Of a stretch of 64,000 nt of DNA, positions 11,625 to 22,100 are shown in pieces (within the stretch, counting starts at the first letter, position 1; each line of letters begins with the position of its first letter). The notes beneath the pieces were generated by a model, which saw nothing but the letters and a program-made list of their open reading frames with translations, did no database searches and was not told the DNA's origin. This DNA is from Hygrocybe punicea. Lineage: Eukaryota; Basidiomycota; Agaricomycetes; Agaricales; Hygrophoraceae. The translations under genes were made by a program, and so were the position numbers. The stretch covers positions 4,953,590 through 5,017,589 of the forward strand of contig OY744471.1 of NCBI GenBank assembly GCA_963556145.1, written 5' to 3'.

Positions 11625-12539
11625 CATGACACTTCCTCTTTATTGTGTGATGAATGATTTATGAATAAAAGTGAAAAAGGCAAATGAACCAGTAATATGG
11701 CCCATATGTTCAGATCCACAAACATGTACTGGTAATGTGACCCTTATTCATCTCCAGTCACTTGGTTCTTTGTTTCTGGCACATTTCAGATTAGGATGGT
11801 CGTTGATTTTCTTCCCAATTATTTTTCTTTCATTTTTATGTTTGCTATTTTTGTCCCCTGTTCCTCTATGACTAAGGCAATAATAATGAGCTGTATATGG
11901 GGTAATTGTGTTGATTCTTTGATGTTGAACATTGAGTGACTGCACACATTGTCATCAAATAACCAAAGACTTACCTTGAGCAGAACAGTTCCTGGTGAAC
12001 TGTTCTGCTCATCTTCAATGAGGTTGTTGTGTTGTTGGGCATGACATGACATGTCACGGTACACTCGTTTTGGACACCAGTTTGGACCAGTCTGAACGGG
12101 TTCTGGACTTTAATTTTTAGTTACTTACTGTGCTAGGTGTGAGTTCACAATGCCAGCAGCAATCCATCCCACCACCACCACCACCACAACACCAATGCCA
12201 ATGCCAATGCATGCTAATGGAATCGGCATCAGCTATGGCATAAACCACAATGGCAGCAGCAGCCGGCCCCTTCACTCAAGTGCCAGTAGCCAGCGCCCAC
12301 ACCAAATGGCGTGAATGGATGGCAAACGGCAGCAGATGAGGGTGGTGGGTTGCAACAGCAGGCAGCATGAACAGCAGGAGGCATCTGTGACTGTGAGGCA
12401 AGGTGGGAGTGGGGGTGGGGGTGAGGGTGGGGGTGGGCCACTCTATAATTTTTCTTTAACTTTAGATGACATCAGGTATGGTGGTTGGGTCAGGAACGAT
12501 GAACAAATGATATGCACAAAGATCAAGATGACAAGGTCA
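11625..12539. other. Gene-free stretch with a hairpin and simple repeats
   Basis: I recognise no gene. At 11978-12010 there is a hairpin with a 14-bp perfect stem (GAGCAGAACAGTTC and its inverse) and a 5-nt loop. From about 12170 to 12440 the sequence is mostly CCA, CAG and GGGGGT simple repeats. Confidence 0.6.
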
Positions 12540-12739
12540 ACTATAAAAGTCTATGGGCTACAATGACAAGCATGTGAAAAGAATTAAGAGGCATTCTGAG
12601 TGTAAGAAAATGGGGACTAAGGGTATTGCTTTTTTGTATGGTCATTGGAGACCATTTTATAGTACATGGGTGGGTAGTTCTACTTTTGGTCATGTCTACT
12701 TTGGCTGATGGGAAACCATAAAAATGGGGATGTGAAGAT

Positions 12740-13066
12740 GGGGGTTGCAACAAACCAAAGAAATCAAAATGGAGAGGAAAATTAATCAATGAAATAGATG
12801 AAACCCCTTGGACATATCTCCATGTGGAATACAGATATACCAATCTAGCAAGTCCAAAGTTGGGAATCATGTCTGATGAAATCTGTCCCCTAGTATTTGG
12901 GATTCCAGGGCTTATGAACCCAGTGGATTTGGTATGAGAGCAGCCATGTTGGATTGGTATATGTTCGGTCACATTGGGTTTGAACACGAGTCATTGGAGG
13001 TGTCAGGTTTGTCTGGATATGTGATATATTGAGGATATGGACTCAGAGGGTCAAGGACCCTCTACA
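12740..13066 (-). repeat. Diverged LTR fragment related to the 784-bp Gypsy LTR
   Basis: Read on the minus strand from 13066, the sequence begins TGTAGAGGGTCCTTGACCCT and follows the LTR at 59501-60284 phrase by phrase: CTCAATAT, a CTTTGGACTTGC box, GGAGATATGT and CCTCTCCATTTT. Overall it is clearly divergent. The far end is lost and no internal domain is present, so this is an old solo LTR or fragment. Confidence 0.65.
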
Positions 13067-13151
13067 ACAACAAGCACAATGGAGACCACAGCATTCTAAA
13101 TGACTATGACCTGCCCCATTTAGCTGGGTAACCATGGCCCAGTGGCACAGA

Positions 13152-14154
13152 TAAGGCCCTCCACGGGTATACCGCAGGTCCGATTTCTGGACACCACACC
13201 TGCACCCGTTGTACCCGCACCTGTTTGGATGATGGGTACATACCGTACCTGTTAGATGGCAGGTACGGTGGTAGATTGCGGGTACCGGGTACACCACAGG
13301 CACCTGGGAGCCCCATACCTCGCGTGGGCCAGACACATGTCAAGTGATGTTGTTGTCACCCTCGCGAGGTAGACAGGGGGTCTCCAGTGGGCTGTGTGCT
13401 CAGGGGTAACTTGTTCGCGAGGGGCACTGCGGCTGCTGTCATGGCCATTGCTGTTGCTATTGCTGTTGCTGTTGCTGTTGCCATTGCCGCTGCTGCTGCT
13501 GCCGCCGTTGCTGTTGCTGCTGCTGCTGCCGGCATTGGACACATGGAAATGGGAGCACAGGCTACACCCATGCTCCCATTATCCTCCTTGGTGCTGAATA
13601 TGTCACAAATGACATCCATGTGTCAGTTGATGTGTCAGCTCATGTTCGCGAGGTAGCTTGAGTGAGCTGCTGTGCCAGATGCCATTCGTGAGCTCCTTCC
13701 ATGTTCGCGAGGTGTGGTGGCAGCAGGGGATTAGCGGGTGTCGATGGGGCTGGGTTTAGGGTACGTACCTGGGGCCGGTAGGTGGGTGCACCACCCTCCC
13801 GGCCTTGTTCTGTTGTTTGCGTTGCTGAGCCCGGTCCGAGTTGTTGTTGTTGTTGTTCGTCATTGTTGTCGTTCATTGTTGTGGTTTGTTTTCAGGTTGG
13901 TTTGTATATGAAATATATAGGAAATAAAATAAAATAAAATAGTAATAGTAAAATAAAAGGAAACTAAATACTTACTGCGTCTTGAGGGTGGTCCAACCCG
14001 GATAACCGGATAACTGCAGCCACCCACAGCCACCCGCGGTATGCGGGTGAAGGGTGCAGTTTGGGCACGGTGTCCAAATCAGGACACCGTACCTGAACCC
14101 ACGTTACCCTTTTGGGAATAACCGTGGGTTTACCCCTACCCATGTATGGCCTTA
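13152..14154. mobile_element. 1003-bp hAT-like element, TAAGGCC ends
   Basis: Ends are TAAGGCCCTCCACGGGTA and the inverse of TAAGGCCATACATGGGTA, with a perfect 8-bp TSD GGCACAGA (13144-13151, 14155-14162). The interior has a GCTGTT/GCTGCT simple-repeat block (13430-13531), one copy of the dispersed palindrome (13318-13369) and a GGTGGGTGCACCACC hairpin module (near 13780). No transposase is present. Confidence 0.85.
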
Positions 14155-14933
14155 GGCACAGAATGCACTGGCACTTGCTCACTGATGAATCCTGGGAGGG
14201 GAAGATCACACAACTATACCAACACAACTGTGAGTTGTTTGCATGGGTACTGTTGTGGATTTGTTGCCATGGAAAAGAGATACTGAACCCACCCTTGGGT
14301 CAATTCATTACAGGGAGGTATAATTAATGTTTCTTAGAGAAGCATGCCATTATGCCAAAGCTTAAACATGTAACAGCCACCTCATCATATGACTCATTCT
14401 GGTTTGCTGCAGTCAAGTTTGTCAAATCATTTATCAAGCAACAGTTTGACCAAGAAATGATGATTAGAAAACAACTGCCTAAGCCAAAAATTGATAAAGT
14501 TGTACAGAGGTGTCAAGAGGTCTCGGAGCAGAAGGGATTTCCTCAATTTTCCTGTTGAATTGCTTTAGATCCATATATTATATAGTACTTTCCAGCCATC
14601 ACATGACCCTGATCCAGTAAAAGTAAATCAAGGCTTGATTTCAAAGGAATATAAAATATGATTCTGAAAATAATAATGGCAGATCATTTATGTTCAGACT
14701 ACAAATGCTGGTAGTCCAAACATAAATGATCTGCCATTGTTATTTTTGGACTAACCAGTTTGTCTAGATGTATTCTTATAAAACTTGTTATCTGCCTTCC
14801 GGAACTTGACAGATCTATCTTCAGGCCACCTTACTTGCAAAAAGAGTACACCATGATGCCAAGACACCAACATGAGGCAATACAACTAAGTTTCACAGTC
14901 ATCACTCCATAATAAATAAATAAAAGATATTAA
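14155..14933. other. Unassigned stretch with one perfect hairpin
   Basis: No gene is recognised; a 68-codon frame at 14352-14558 has no family I know. At 14669-14747 a hairpin with a long stem (GGCAGATCATTTATG and its inverse) and a short loop could be a tiny fold-back element. Confidence 0.5.
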
Positions 14934-15395
14934 TAGTGTTGCCACAACTAAGGCTAATAGTAAGCTAGTAGTCTTAGCTTAGCTGATTTTTCAGCTAGGC
15001 TAAGACCAGCTAAGCTAAGACTAATGGATTTCTGTAGCTTTAGTTGATTTCTTTAGTTGACTAATGGTATACCAATTATTACAGTGGTTCTCAGCTTTCA
15101 AATGATCCAAAACTGTCAAGAAATGTGTGAGATATAACCAAAACAATGTTGCCCTCATATATTACCCATATCTTGGACATTTTATACAATCCAAGGATCA
15201 AAATCAAGTGCAGATTGATTGTTTACACCATACATGGCAGCATAATACCCTGATATGATGAACACATCAATGAAAGTGGATGGGTAAGCTATATACAAGG
15301 TGATAACAACACATATGGACACATTCATACATGTATATGTTGTCCTCTACTGACTTTCGTTGACTCTAGTTGCACCTAGTTGAGGTATCAACTAG

Positions 15396-15639
15396 TATTG
15401 GAATATATAGTTGCAGTGGTTGTTGACTGCTAAGTTATTTTATGTGGAATGAATTATTATTTGCCTCTCTCTGAGAGGGCCTTTTATACTACTAACTAAA
15501 TCTACTGGAAGTTTCTTGTGGTATGTAGAATACATGCTGTGCTTCAGCATTAATCATCGGACAGGCGTGTTTGAATTCTGGGGTCACATGATATGGATTA
15601 CTAATCCTTTCTGTGACTATTTAGCCACTATTCCCAACA
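15396..15639 (-). repeat. Copia 3' LTR
   Basis: A 244-bp copy matching 36621-36864. The Copia Pol frame ends inside it, at the TAG within the first bases of the LTR (15628-15630). Confidence 0.92.
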
Positions 15640-17324
15640 CTCCCCCTTGGTCAAATACTCTTCGACTCGTTCCAGGTCACAGTAAACATCGTCCATGTAT
15701 TCCATTATGTGTTCCGCTCTTTCCGGTTCCTCTCCAGTCAATAGACCAAGTTCAGCTGTGAACTTTGCGTGAAGCAGGCGAGGTAACCCTTTTGTAAATA
15801 TGTCCACTAGATTTTCTTTGGAAGGAATATACGTGACTTTGAGAATACCAGATGTGACATGATCTTGTAGGAAATGTAGATTAATATCTATGTGTTTTGT
15901 CTGTGTGTGGAATTCCGGGTTGTGCGATATAGCAATCGTGGCCTGATTATCAGATCGTAAGATCAATGTCTCGTCTGACCGTAGGTCCAATTCCTTCAAT
16001 AAGTTTCTATGCCAGATTAGCTGTTTTATGGCATGAGTAGTGGCAACATATTCTGCTTCTTGACAACGCAATCGTGCTTTGCTTCTTTGAGCTCCAAGCC
16101 ACGGCTCCCCTGTGATTGTGAACACATATCCGCTAATGGATTTCCGGTGTGGGTTGGATCCCCAATCGGCATTGATGTAATGTATGGTTTCCATCATAGT
16201 CCGTTTGTCTTTTCCACCATATGTTAGTTTGTAATCCATTGTTCCCTTTAGGTAGCGGAATATCCTTTTAAGTGCTGTCCAGTGTTCTGGACTCGGGTTC
16301 CGTGTGAATTGTGCAACGGTTACTGTTTCATACATGATATCGGGTCTTGTTGCATGCGCAGCATACAAGAGCTCTCTGACGTTTGTCGCGTACTCGATCA
16401 AGGTGTGTTTCCGCTCGCTCTCGTCAGTTTCGGTTTTGTTTATTTGTAGGACCACATTCTGGTCCATCGGGGTTGATACCGGCTTGGCATCTTTTATTCT
16501 GGCCTTTGCGAGTATCTTCTGGATATAGTGGCTTTGTGATAGGGTGACTTTCCATTGTGGGTGGTCTCGTTTGATATGGATTCCAAGCAGTAATGTTGGC
16601 TTTCCGATGACTGTTACCATGTATTTTTCCTTCAGCTGGTTGATCACCTGCTGATTCATCGCTTGGTTGTTTGCGTAAGCCATGAGGTTGTCGACCCATA
16701 CGAGTACAATGGAAAAGTTTTCACCTTCCCAATAGTGGTACGCACAGTAGTCAGTCTGCAATCTCGTATAACAAAATTCCTTCATTGTGTTATCGAAATC
16801 CATGCTTCATACATTTCCGGCTTGCCTGAGACCATATATAGGGCGTATGAGGTGGCAAACCCATCCAGTTCCATCCTCAAATTCTGCTGGCTGCTTCATG
16901 TACAGCTCCTCCTTCACCCATCTGTTAAGATATGTGCCTTTAATATCCATCTGTTGGATATCCCAATCCTTGACTGTGGAATATGTGAGCAACGTCCATA
17001 ACGTCTCGAACTGCATCACAGGGGCAAATGTTCCAGTTTTGCTAAAATCCACTCTGGGCTTCTGCAAGAACCCCTGGGCTACTAACCAGGCCTTGTGCCT
17101 AGCAATTGTGCCCATCTCATCGTGTTTTGGGTGGAACACCCATTTGCTTCCGATGGCTTCCTGCCCTTCTGGTAAGTTTATGAGCTTCCAAATGCCCATT
17201 TCTTGTAGCTGATCAAATTCCTCTTTCATCGCTACCTTCCAGTTCTCCCAATCTATGGCTTCCCTGGCTTCCTTCAAATCCCATGGGTCCTTGTCGGTGA
17301 GACTGTTGTCCTGTTGCATTGCGC
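15628..17324 (-). pseudogene. Copia reverse transcriptase and RNase H, inactivated
   Basis: The C-terminal half of Copia Pol. From 17319 the frame shows EAIDWENWKVAMKEEFD, GSKWVFHPKHDE, the RT core and YGLRQAGNV, then a stop (TGA for the usual Trp) near 16805, then the rest to 15628. The catalytic YVDD motif reads WVDNLM, with an Asp lost. RNase H and the tail motifs (SISGYVFTITG, AEYVATTHAIKQ, SDNQATIAISHNPEFH, KHIDINLHFL, NLVDIFTKGL) are clear. The upstream end is cut by the Gypsy insertion at 17325. The nonsense codon and catalytic change make this copy inactive. Confidence 0.9.
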
Positions 17325-17890
17325 TGTTACGTTTTACCCCGATTTAACCCCCGCTTCCGACCCCGACGTCCCTGACTCAACGTCACAAGACAACATCATA
17401 ACCTGGGTCCGGAACATCGTCGAAGACAACCAACGACGGTATCCCAATCCCCGTGATTACCCTCATCAACCGATCACCGCCGATACATCATACACGTTAA
17501 TTCAAGCACTCAATAACACTGCGCAACACAATCATCGGATCAGCTGTCTGCTGACACCGGACCTGCAACACAGCCGTTGGCCACCTCGTTGGCACCCCAA
17601 AACGCATAGACCCCGAAGCCAAGCAAGACGCCGTTCGTCCCGGAGCTTATCCTCCACGCAGCCATGCATGACGAAGAAGCCGGCCCTGAAGTTGTTCACT
17701 AGTATATAATCATTGACATTCGTAGTCAATAACTTTAAGTTTAGTATAGCTACTCTTCCCCCGATCGCTACCACGAAACCCAGATACTTCTCCCCCCCTG
17801 TCCGTTTGTACTTGCTTCCCTCTATCCACGCATCCTCGTTTGGTTTATTATTGCCGGAGTTCGTCGCTATAAGAACAGCGATCCGTAACA
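17325..17890 (+). repeat. Gypsy 5' LTR with TATA box and predicted transcript start
   Basis: 566 bp. TATATAA at 17703-17709 is followed 34 nt later by AAGTTTAGTAT (17737-17747), the inverse complement of the sequence two bases downstream of the LTR end. If priming is Tf1-like, 17737 marks the RNA 5' end and the start of R. Confidence 0.88.
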
Positions 17891-18142
17891 TAATACTAAA
17901 CTTTCTCTACTCCCTCGACAATAAACCAAGACGTCCTGGAACCCCGACGATACCAAACCCCAGACTCAGAACGCGACGACGTATATCATCTCGCGCCCGA
18001 AACGTCAGATTCCTCTGACGACGACTTCGACCAATACGTCGCAACACAGACAAGTGTCCGAACCGCGCCTTTCCCCTCGTCATCATTTCCTCCTCCAACA
18101 TCTACTTCTCACTATCAATCTCAATTCCACACCCAAACCAGA

Positions 18143-19153
18143 ATGTCAGACACCGAAGAGAACCACGAAACCCGAGACACCACTGTTGCACCCGCAGCCC
18201 CGTCGCCTCCAAAATCTCATGTTGCTCCGCCGACTAAGTACGATGGGAACAAAGAAGGATTCAAAACATTCTTCCGCAGTGCCTTCATCTACATCCGCGC
18301 AAACAGGACTGCATTCGACAGTGAAGAAAAACAAATCCTTTTTATCCTCTCGTACCTGCAAGGCGGACTCGCTGGACGATGGGCAGACGAGTACGTCGAC
18401 ATTGCCCTACAGCACTCCCCCATCAACTTCGGATCCCTGGAGGACTTCACCAAGGAATTCAAGCGGCACTTTGAGAAACCGGATCAGAAGAAGGACGCAT
18501 TGACAAAGTTGAATGACCTGCGCCAAGGAAAAATGACAGCCGATGAATTTTGGATTGAGTTTGACACTCTCCGACGCATCGCTGGACTTGGCGAACTCTT
18601 GAACGACGAATATCTTATTCAACTCGTCGAATTACATATGAACAAACCACTGATCGACCAGATCTACACCGGTATGAAGATCCCAACCACCGTCGACGAA
18701 TGGCGTACGCAAACGGTTCAATTGGACCAACAATGGCGACGTTGTCAGAACCAGATACGATCCATGAATTCACCCACAAAAACACGATATAACCCAAACA
18801 CACCAACCGCATCGACAACCCCCCGACCACAACAAACATCAACACCTCGTCCACAGTCAGAATCTGTCCCGATGGACGTCGATACACGACAAACGACACC
18901 CCGACAGCAAACATTTACTCGTTTAACGGACGAGCAACGGTTGGATTTCATGAAAAAGGGAATCTGTTTCAAATGTCGACAACCCGGACACATCTCACGC
19001 AATTGTCCGGAACAACAAGGACGGCAACAGATTCGTTCTATGGAAACCGTTCAACAAACGCCGAGACAACAACAAGACGATGGCAAAGACGCCCGAATTG
19101 CCGCATTAATGGATGAGTTGGCAGCGATGAAGTTGAAGCAAGAGGGTTTTTGA
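18143..19153 (+). CDS. Gypsy Gag
   Basis: A 336-residue structural protein that would assemble the retrotransposon particle and package its RNA. After a Pro-rich N-terminus comes a retrotransposon gag domain (about residues 30-190, with phrases such as ILSYLQGGLAGRWADEY and DALTKLNDLRQGKMTADEF). A Gln/Thr/Pro-rich linker follows, then a CCHC zinc knuckle (CFKCRQPGHISRNC, about residues 275-288) and a short helix. The frame ends with TGA at 19151-19153. The heptamer G-GGT-TTT at 19144-19150 sits directly before the stop, in phase for -1 slippage into Pol. Confidence 0.92.
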   Translation: MSDTEENHETRDTTVAPAAPSPPKSHVAPPTKYDGNKEGFKTFFRSAFIYIRANRTAFDSEEKQILFILSYLQGGLAGRWADEYVDIALQHSPINFGSLEDFTKEFKRHFEKPDQKKDALTKLNDLRQGKMTADEFWIEFDTLRRIAGLGELLNDEYLIQLVELHMNKPLIDQIYTGMKIPTTVDEWRTQTVQLDQQWRRCQNQIRSMNSPTKTRYNPNTPTASTTPRPQQTSTPRPQSESVPMDVDTRQTTPRQQTFTRLTDEQRLDFMKKGICFKCRQPGHISRNCPEQQGRQQIRSMETVQQTPRQQQDDGKDARIAALMDELAAMKLKQEGF

Positions 19154-22100
19154 GAAAGCGACGTGAAGCGCAGGAGGCCACGATCGCACAACTCGAGAAA
19201 GATGTACACGTATGCAAACAATTTAATGGTGTATTTTCGAAACTCAAAGACCTCCGCAATGACCTAAGACAACAACCAAAAGAACAACCAGAAACAAAAC
19301 CGAAACAGGAAAGTAACACGTGGCGAGATACCCATGTTACAGCTGATGAAGACAAAACAACGAAGAAGAAAACAACGGTCGAATCTGAATTCAATGCCAT
19401 GGAAACGATTGTGGCCATCCGATCGACCACAATGGGTTTTGCCCTCGACCTCTTGCTTGATTATGATGTATACGGTCGATGGACCGAGAAGATTTCACCA
19501 GGTTTGGTGCTTTCTCTCAATCGTCGTACAATTGACGAAGCAGTTCAATGGTTGGTACAAAACATGCCGCAAGAATCGCCACATGAACCACGAACTCTTG
19601 AACCAATACGAGCAGTAACACAGAAAGATTCTGAACTTCGTATGGCATTACTCGTCCATGGTTTCGTCTCGGTCACTCAAGATGGTCGTCAATATCCCAT
19701 GACCGGTTTGATCGATTGTGGTTGTACGATCTGTGCAATCGATATCGGTTACGTTAAAGCACATAACATTCCCACGAAGCCATACGTAAACCCGTTTAAT
19801 TCGTATATGAGCGATGGGACGCAACCGAAAACAGGACAGATCACTGAATATTGCGAGTTGCAAATGCGACTTGGGGATCATCAAGAATTACTTCGTTTCG
19901 CGGTAACAACGTTAGCGAAAATGGACATCTTCCTCGGATACGACTGGCTCAAAAAACATAACCCAGAAATTGATTGGCGCGAAAACGAGGTCAAGTTTTC
20001 GCGATGTCTTTCGGGTTGTGGCAAACCATCGACGATACGGTCAACCGAATTCAATACTGTGGTCTGGGAACGACCACTTTGGTTCGATCAAGTAATGGAA
20101 GAAACGATGAGCCCAGCGCATTTTTGTTCATTCATGACCAAATCAACAGAACTCGCGATCAATGCGCAGAAACAACAGAAAGAGAAATCGTTCGAAGAAC
20201 TAATCCCCGAAACGTATCATGAATATCGCGATGTCTTCGAACCCTCTGGTTTTGATGAATTACCTGCACGGAAACCTTGGGATCATGCAATTACCCTGAA
20301 ACCGGATGCGCCAGACCACCACGACTGCAAGCTATATCCGTTGTCTCCCATCGAAAAACAAGACCTCGACAAGTTTCTCGATGATAATCTCAAAACAGGA
20401 CGAATTCGACCATCGAAATCACCTTATGCATCCCCTTTCTTCTTTGTATCGAAGAAGGACGCTGCCGAACGACGACCAATACAGGATTACCGCTGGTTAA
20501 ATTCATGGACGGTCGATGACAAGTATCCGTTACCGTTGATTAACGACATCATCAATCAACTTGCTGAAGCAAAATTCTTCACAAAACTCGATGTTCGGTG
20601 GGGTTTCAATAATGTCCGGATCAAAGAAGGCGATGAACACAAAGCTGCTTTCCTAACCCCGAAAGGTCTTTTTGAGCCAACTGTGATGTTCTTCGGGTTG
20701 AAGAATTCACCACCAACGTTCCAACGGTTGATGAACCATGTCTTTCGATATGAAATTCGCGAAGGCTGGCTTTTGGTGTACATGGATGACATCTTGATCT
20801 TCTCAAAATCACTGGAGGAAAATCAACGACGTACGAAACAAGTCCTGAAGATCTTTCGGGAAAACAACTTGTTCCTGAAACCCAAGAAATGTACATTCGA
20901 TAAACCAAAAGTCGATTATCTCGGCCTTATCGTCGGTGAAGGACAAGTCCAAATGGATCCCGTTAAAACCAACGCAATTACGGATTGGCCAGTTCCTACT
21001 AATCTCACCGAATTGCAGCGGTTTATCGGTTTTCTGAATTTCTATCGTCGTTTCGTCGAAAACTTTTCCCAAATCGCTGCTCCTCTACATAGGTTAACAG
21101 GAAAAGCAAAATGGGATTGGACGGAAGAACAACAGAACGCATTCGATCGATTGAAGACAATCATCACAACCGATCCTATCCTTGTCCTACCCACATCCGA
21201 TAAAAAATTCATCATCGAATGTGATGCCTCCGATTATGCCATAGGTGCTATTTTGTCACAAGAACAATCCGATGGGCTTTTCCGACCTGTCGCGTATATG
21301 TCGACAACAATGTCACCAGCAGAACGTAACTATCAAATCTTCGACAAAGAATTGCTCGCAATTATACGAAGTTTTGAGGAATGGCGTCATTTCCTACTCG
21401 GAGCAAAAGAACAGGTTGATGTTTTCACCGATCATCGAAATCTTGAATATTACCGAAAACCACAAGACCTCACAAGACGACAAGCACGATGGATTGCATT
21501 CCTACAAGATTACAATTTCCGCTTGTTGTATAGAAAAGGATCACAAAACAAAAAAGCCGACCTCCTTTCCCGACGTGTCGATCACAAGCCAAAAGAAATA
21601 GACAATACAGGTATGGTTGGTCTTCCTAATTCATTGTTCATCCCACCAGAACAAGCGATCCGTCAAATATTGCATACTTCTCCTACAAACGATAACATTA
21701 TTGCCCTCCATCATGACAATCCCACCGCCGGTCATCCCGGCCGTGACAAAACAATCGAGTTGATTTCACGGACAACAACATGGCCAACTATACGCGAAGA
21801 TGTAGAACGTTATATCAATGGTTGTACAGGATGTCAACAGAATAAACCACGACGTGGAAAACAACTTGGACAACTTTTCCCACATGACGTACCACCCTAT
21901 AACTGGCATACAATTTCCGTCGACATGATTGGTCCCCTACCGGAGTCACATGGCTTTGACGCCATTCTAGTTGTTGTCGATAAGCGGTCGAAACATCCCA
22001 TATTTGTTGCCACAAATACGACATTGACTTCGGAAGGATGGGCACGACTATTCCGTGATCATGTCTTCAAGCGTTTCGGCATGCCACGCTTTGTCATCTC

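Noticed and set aside
12541..12987. 148-codon minus-strand frame
   Set aside because: It lies on a diverged LTR fragment and has no protein-like composition or family match.
17314..17709. Separate gene at the left Gypsy LTR
   Set aside because: It is the U3 copy of the third-ORF tail; a start codon upstream comes from Copia DNA.
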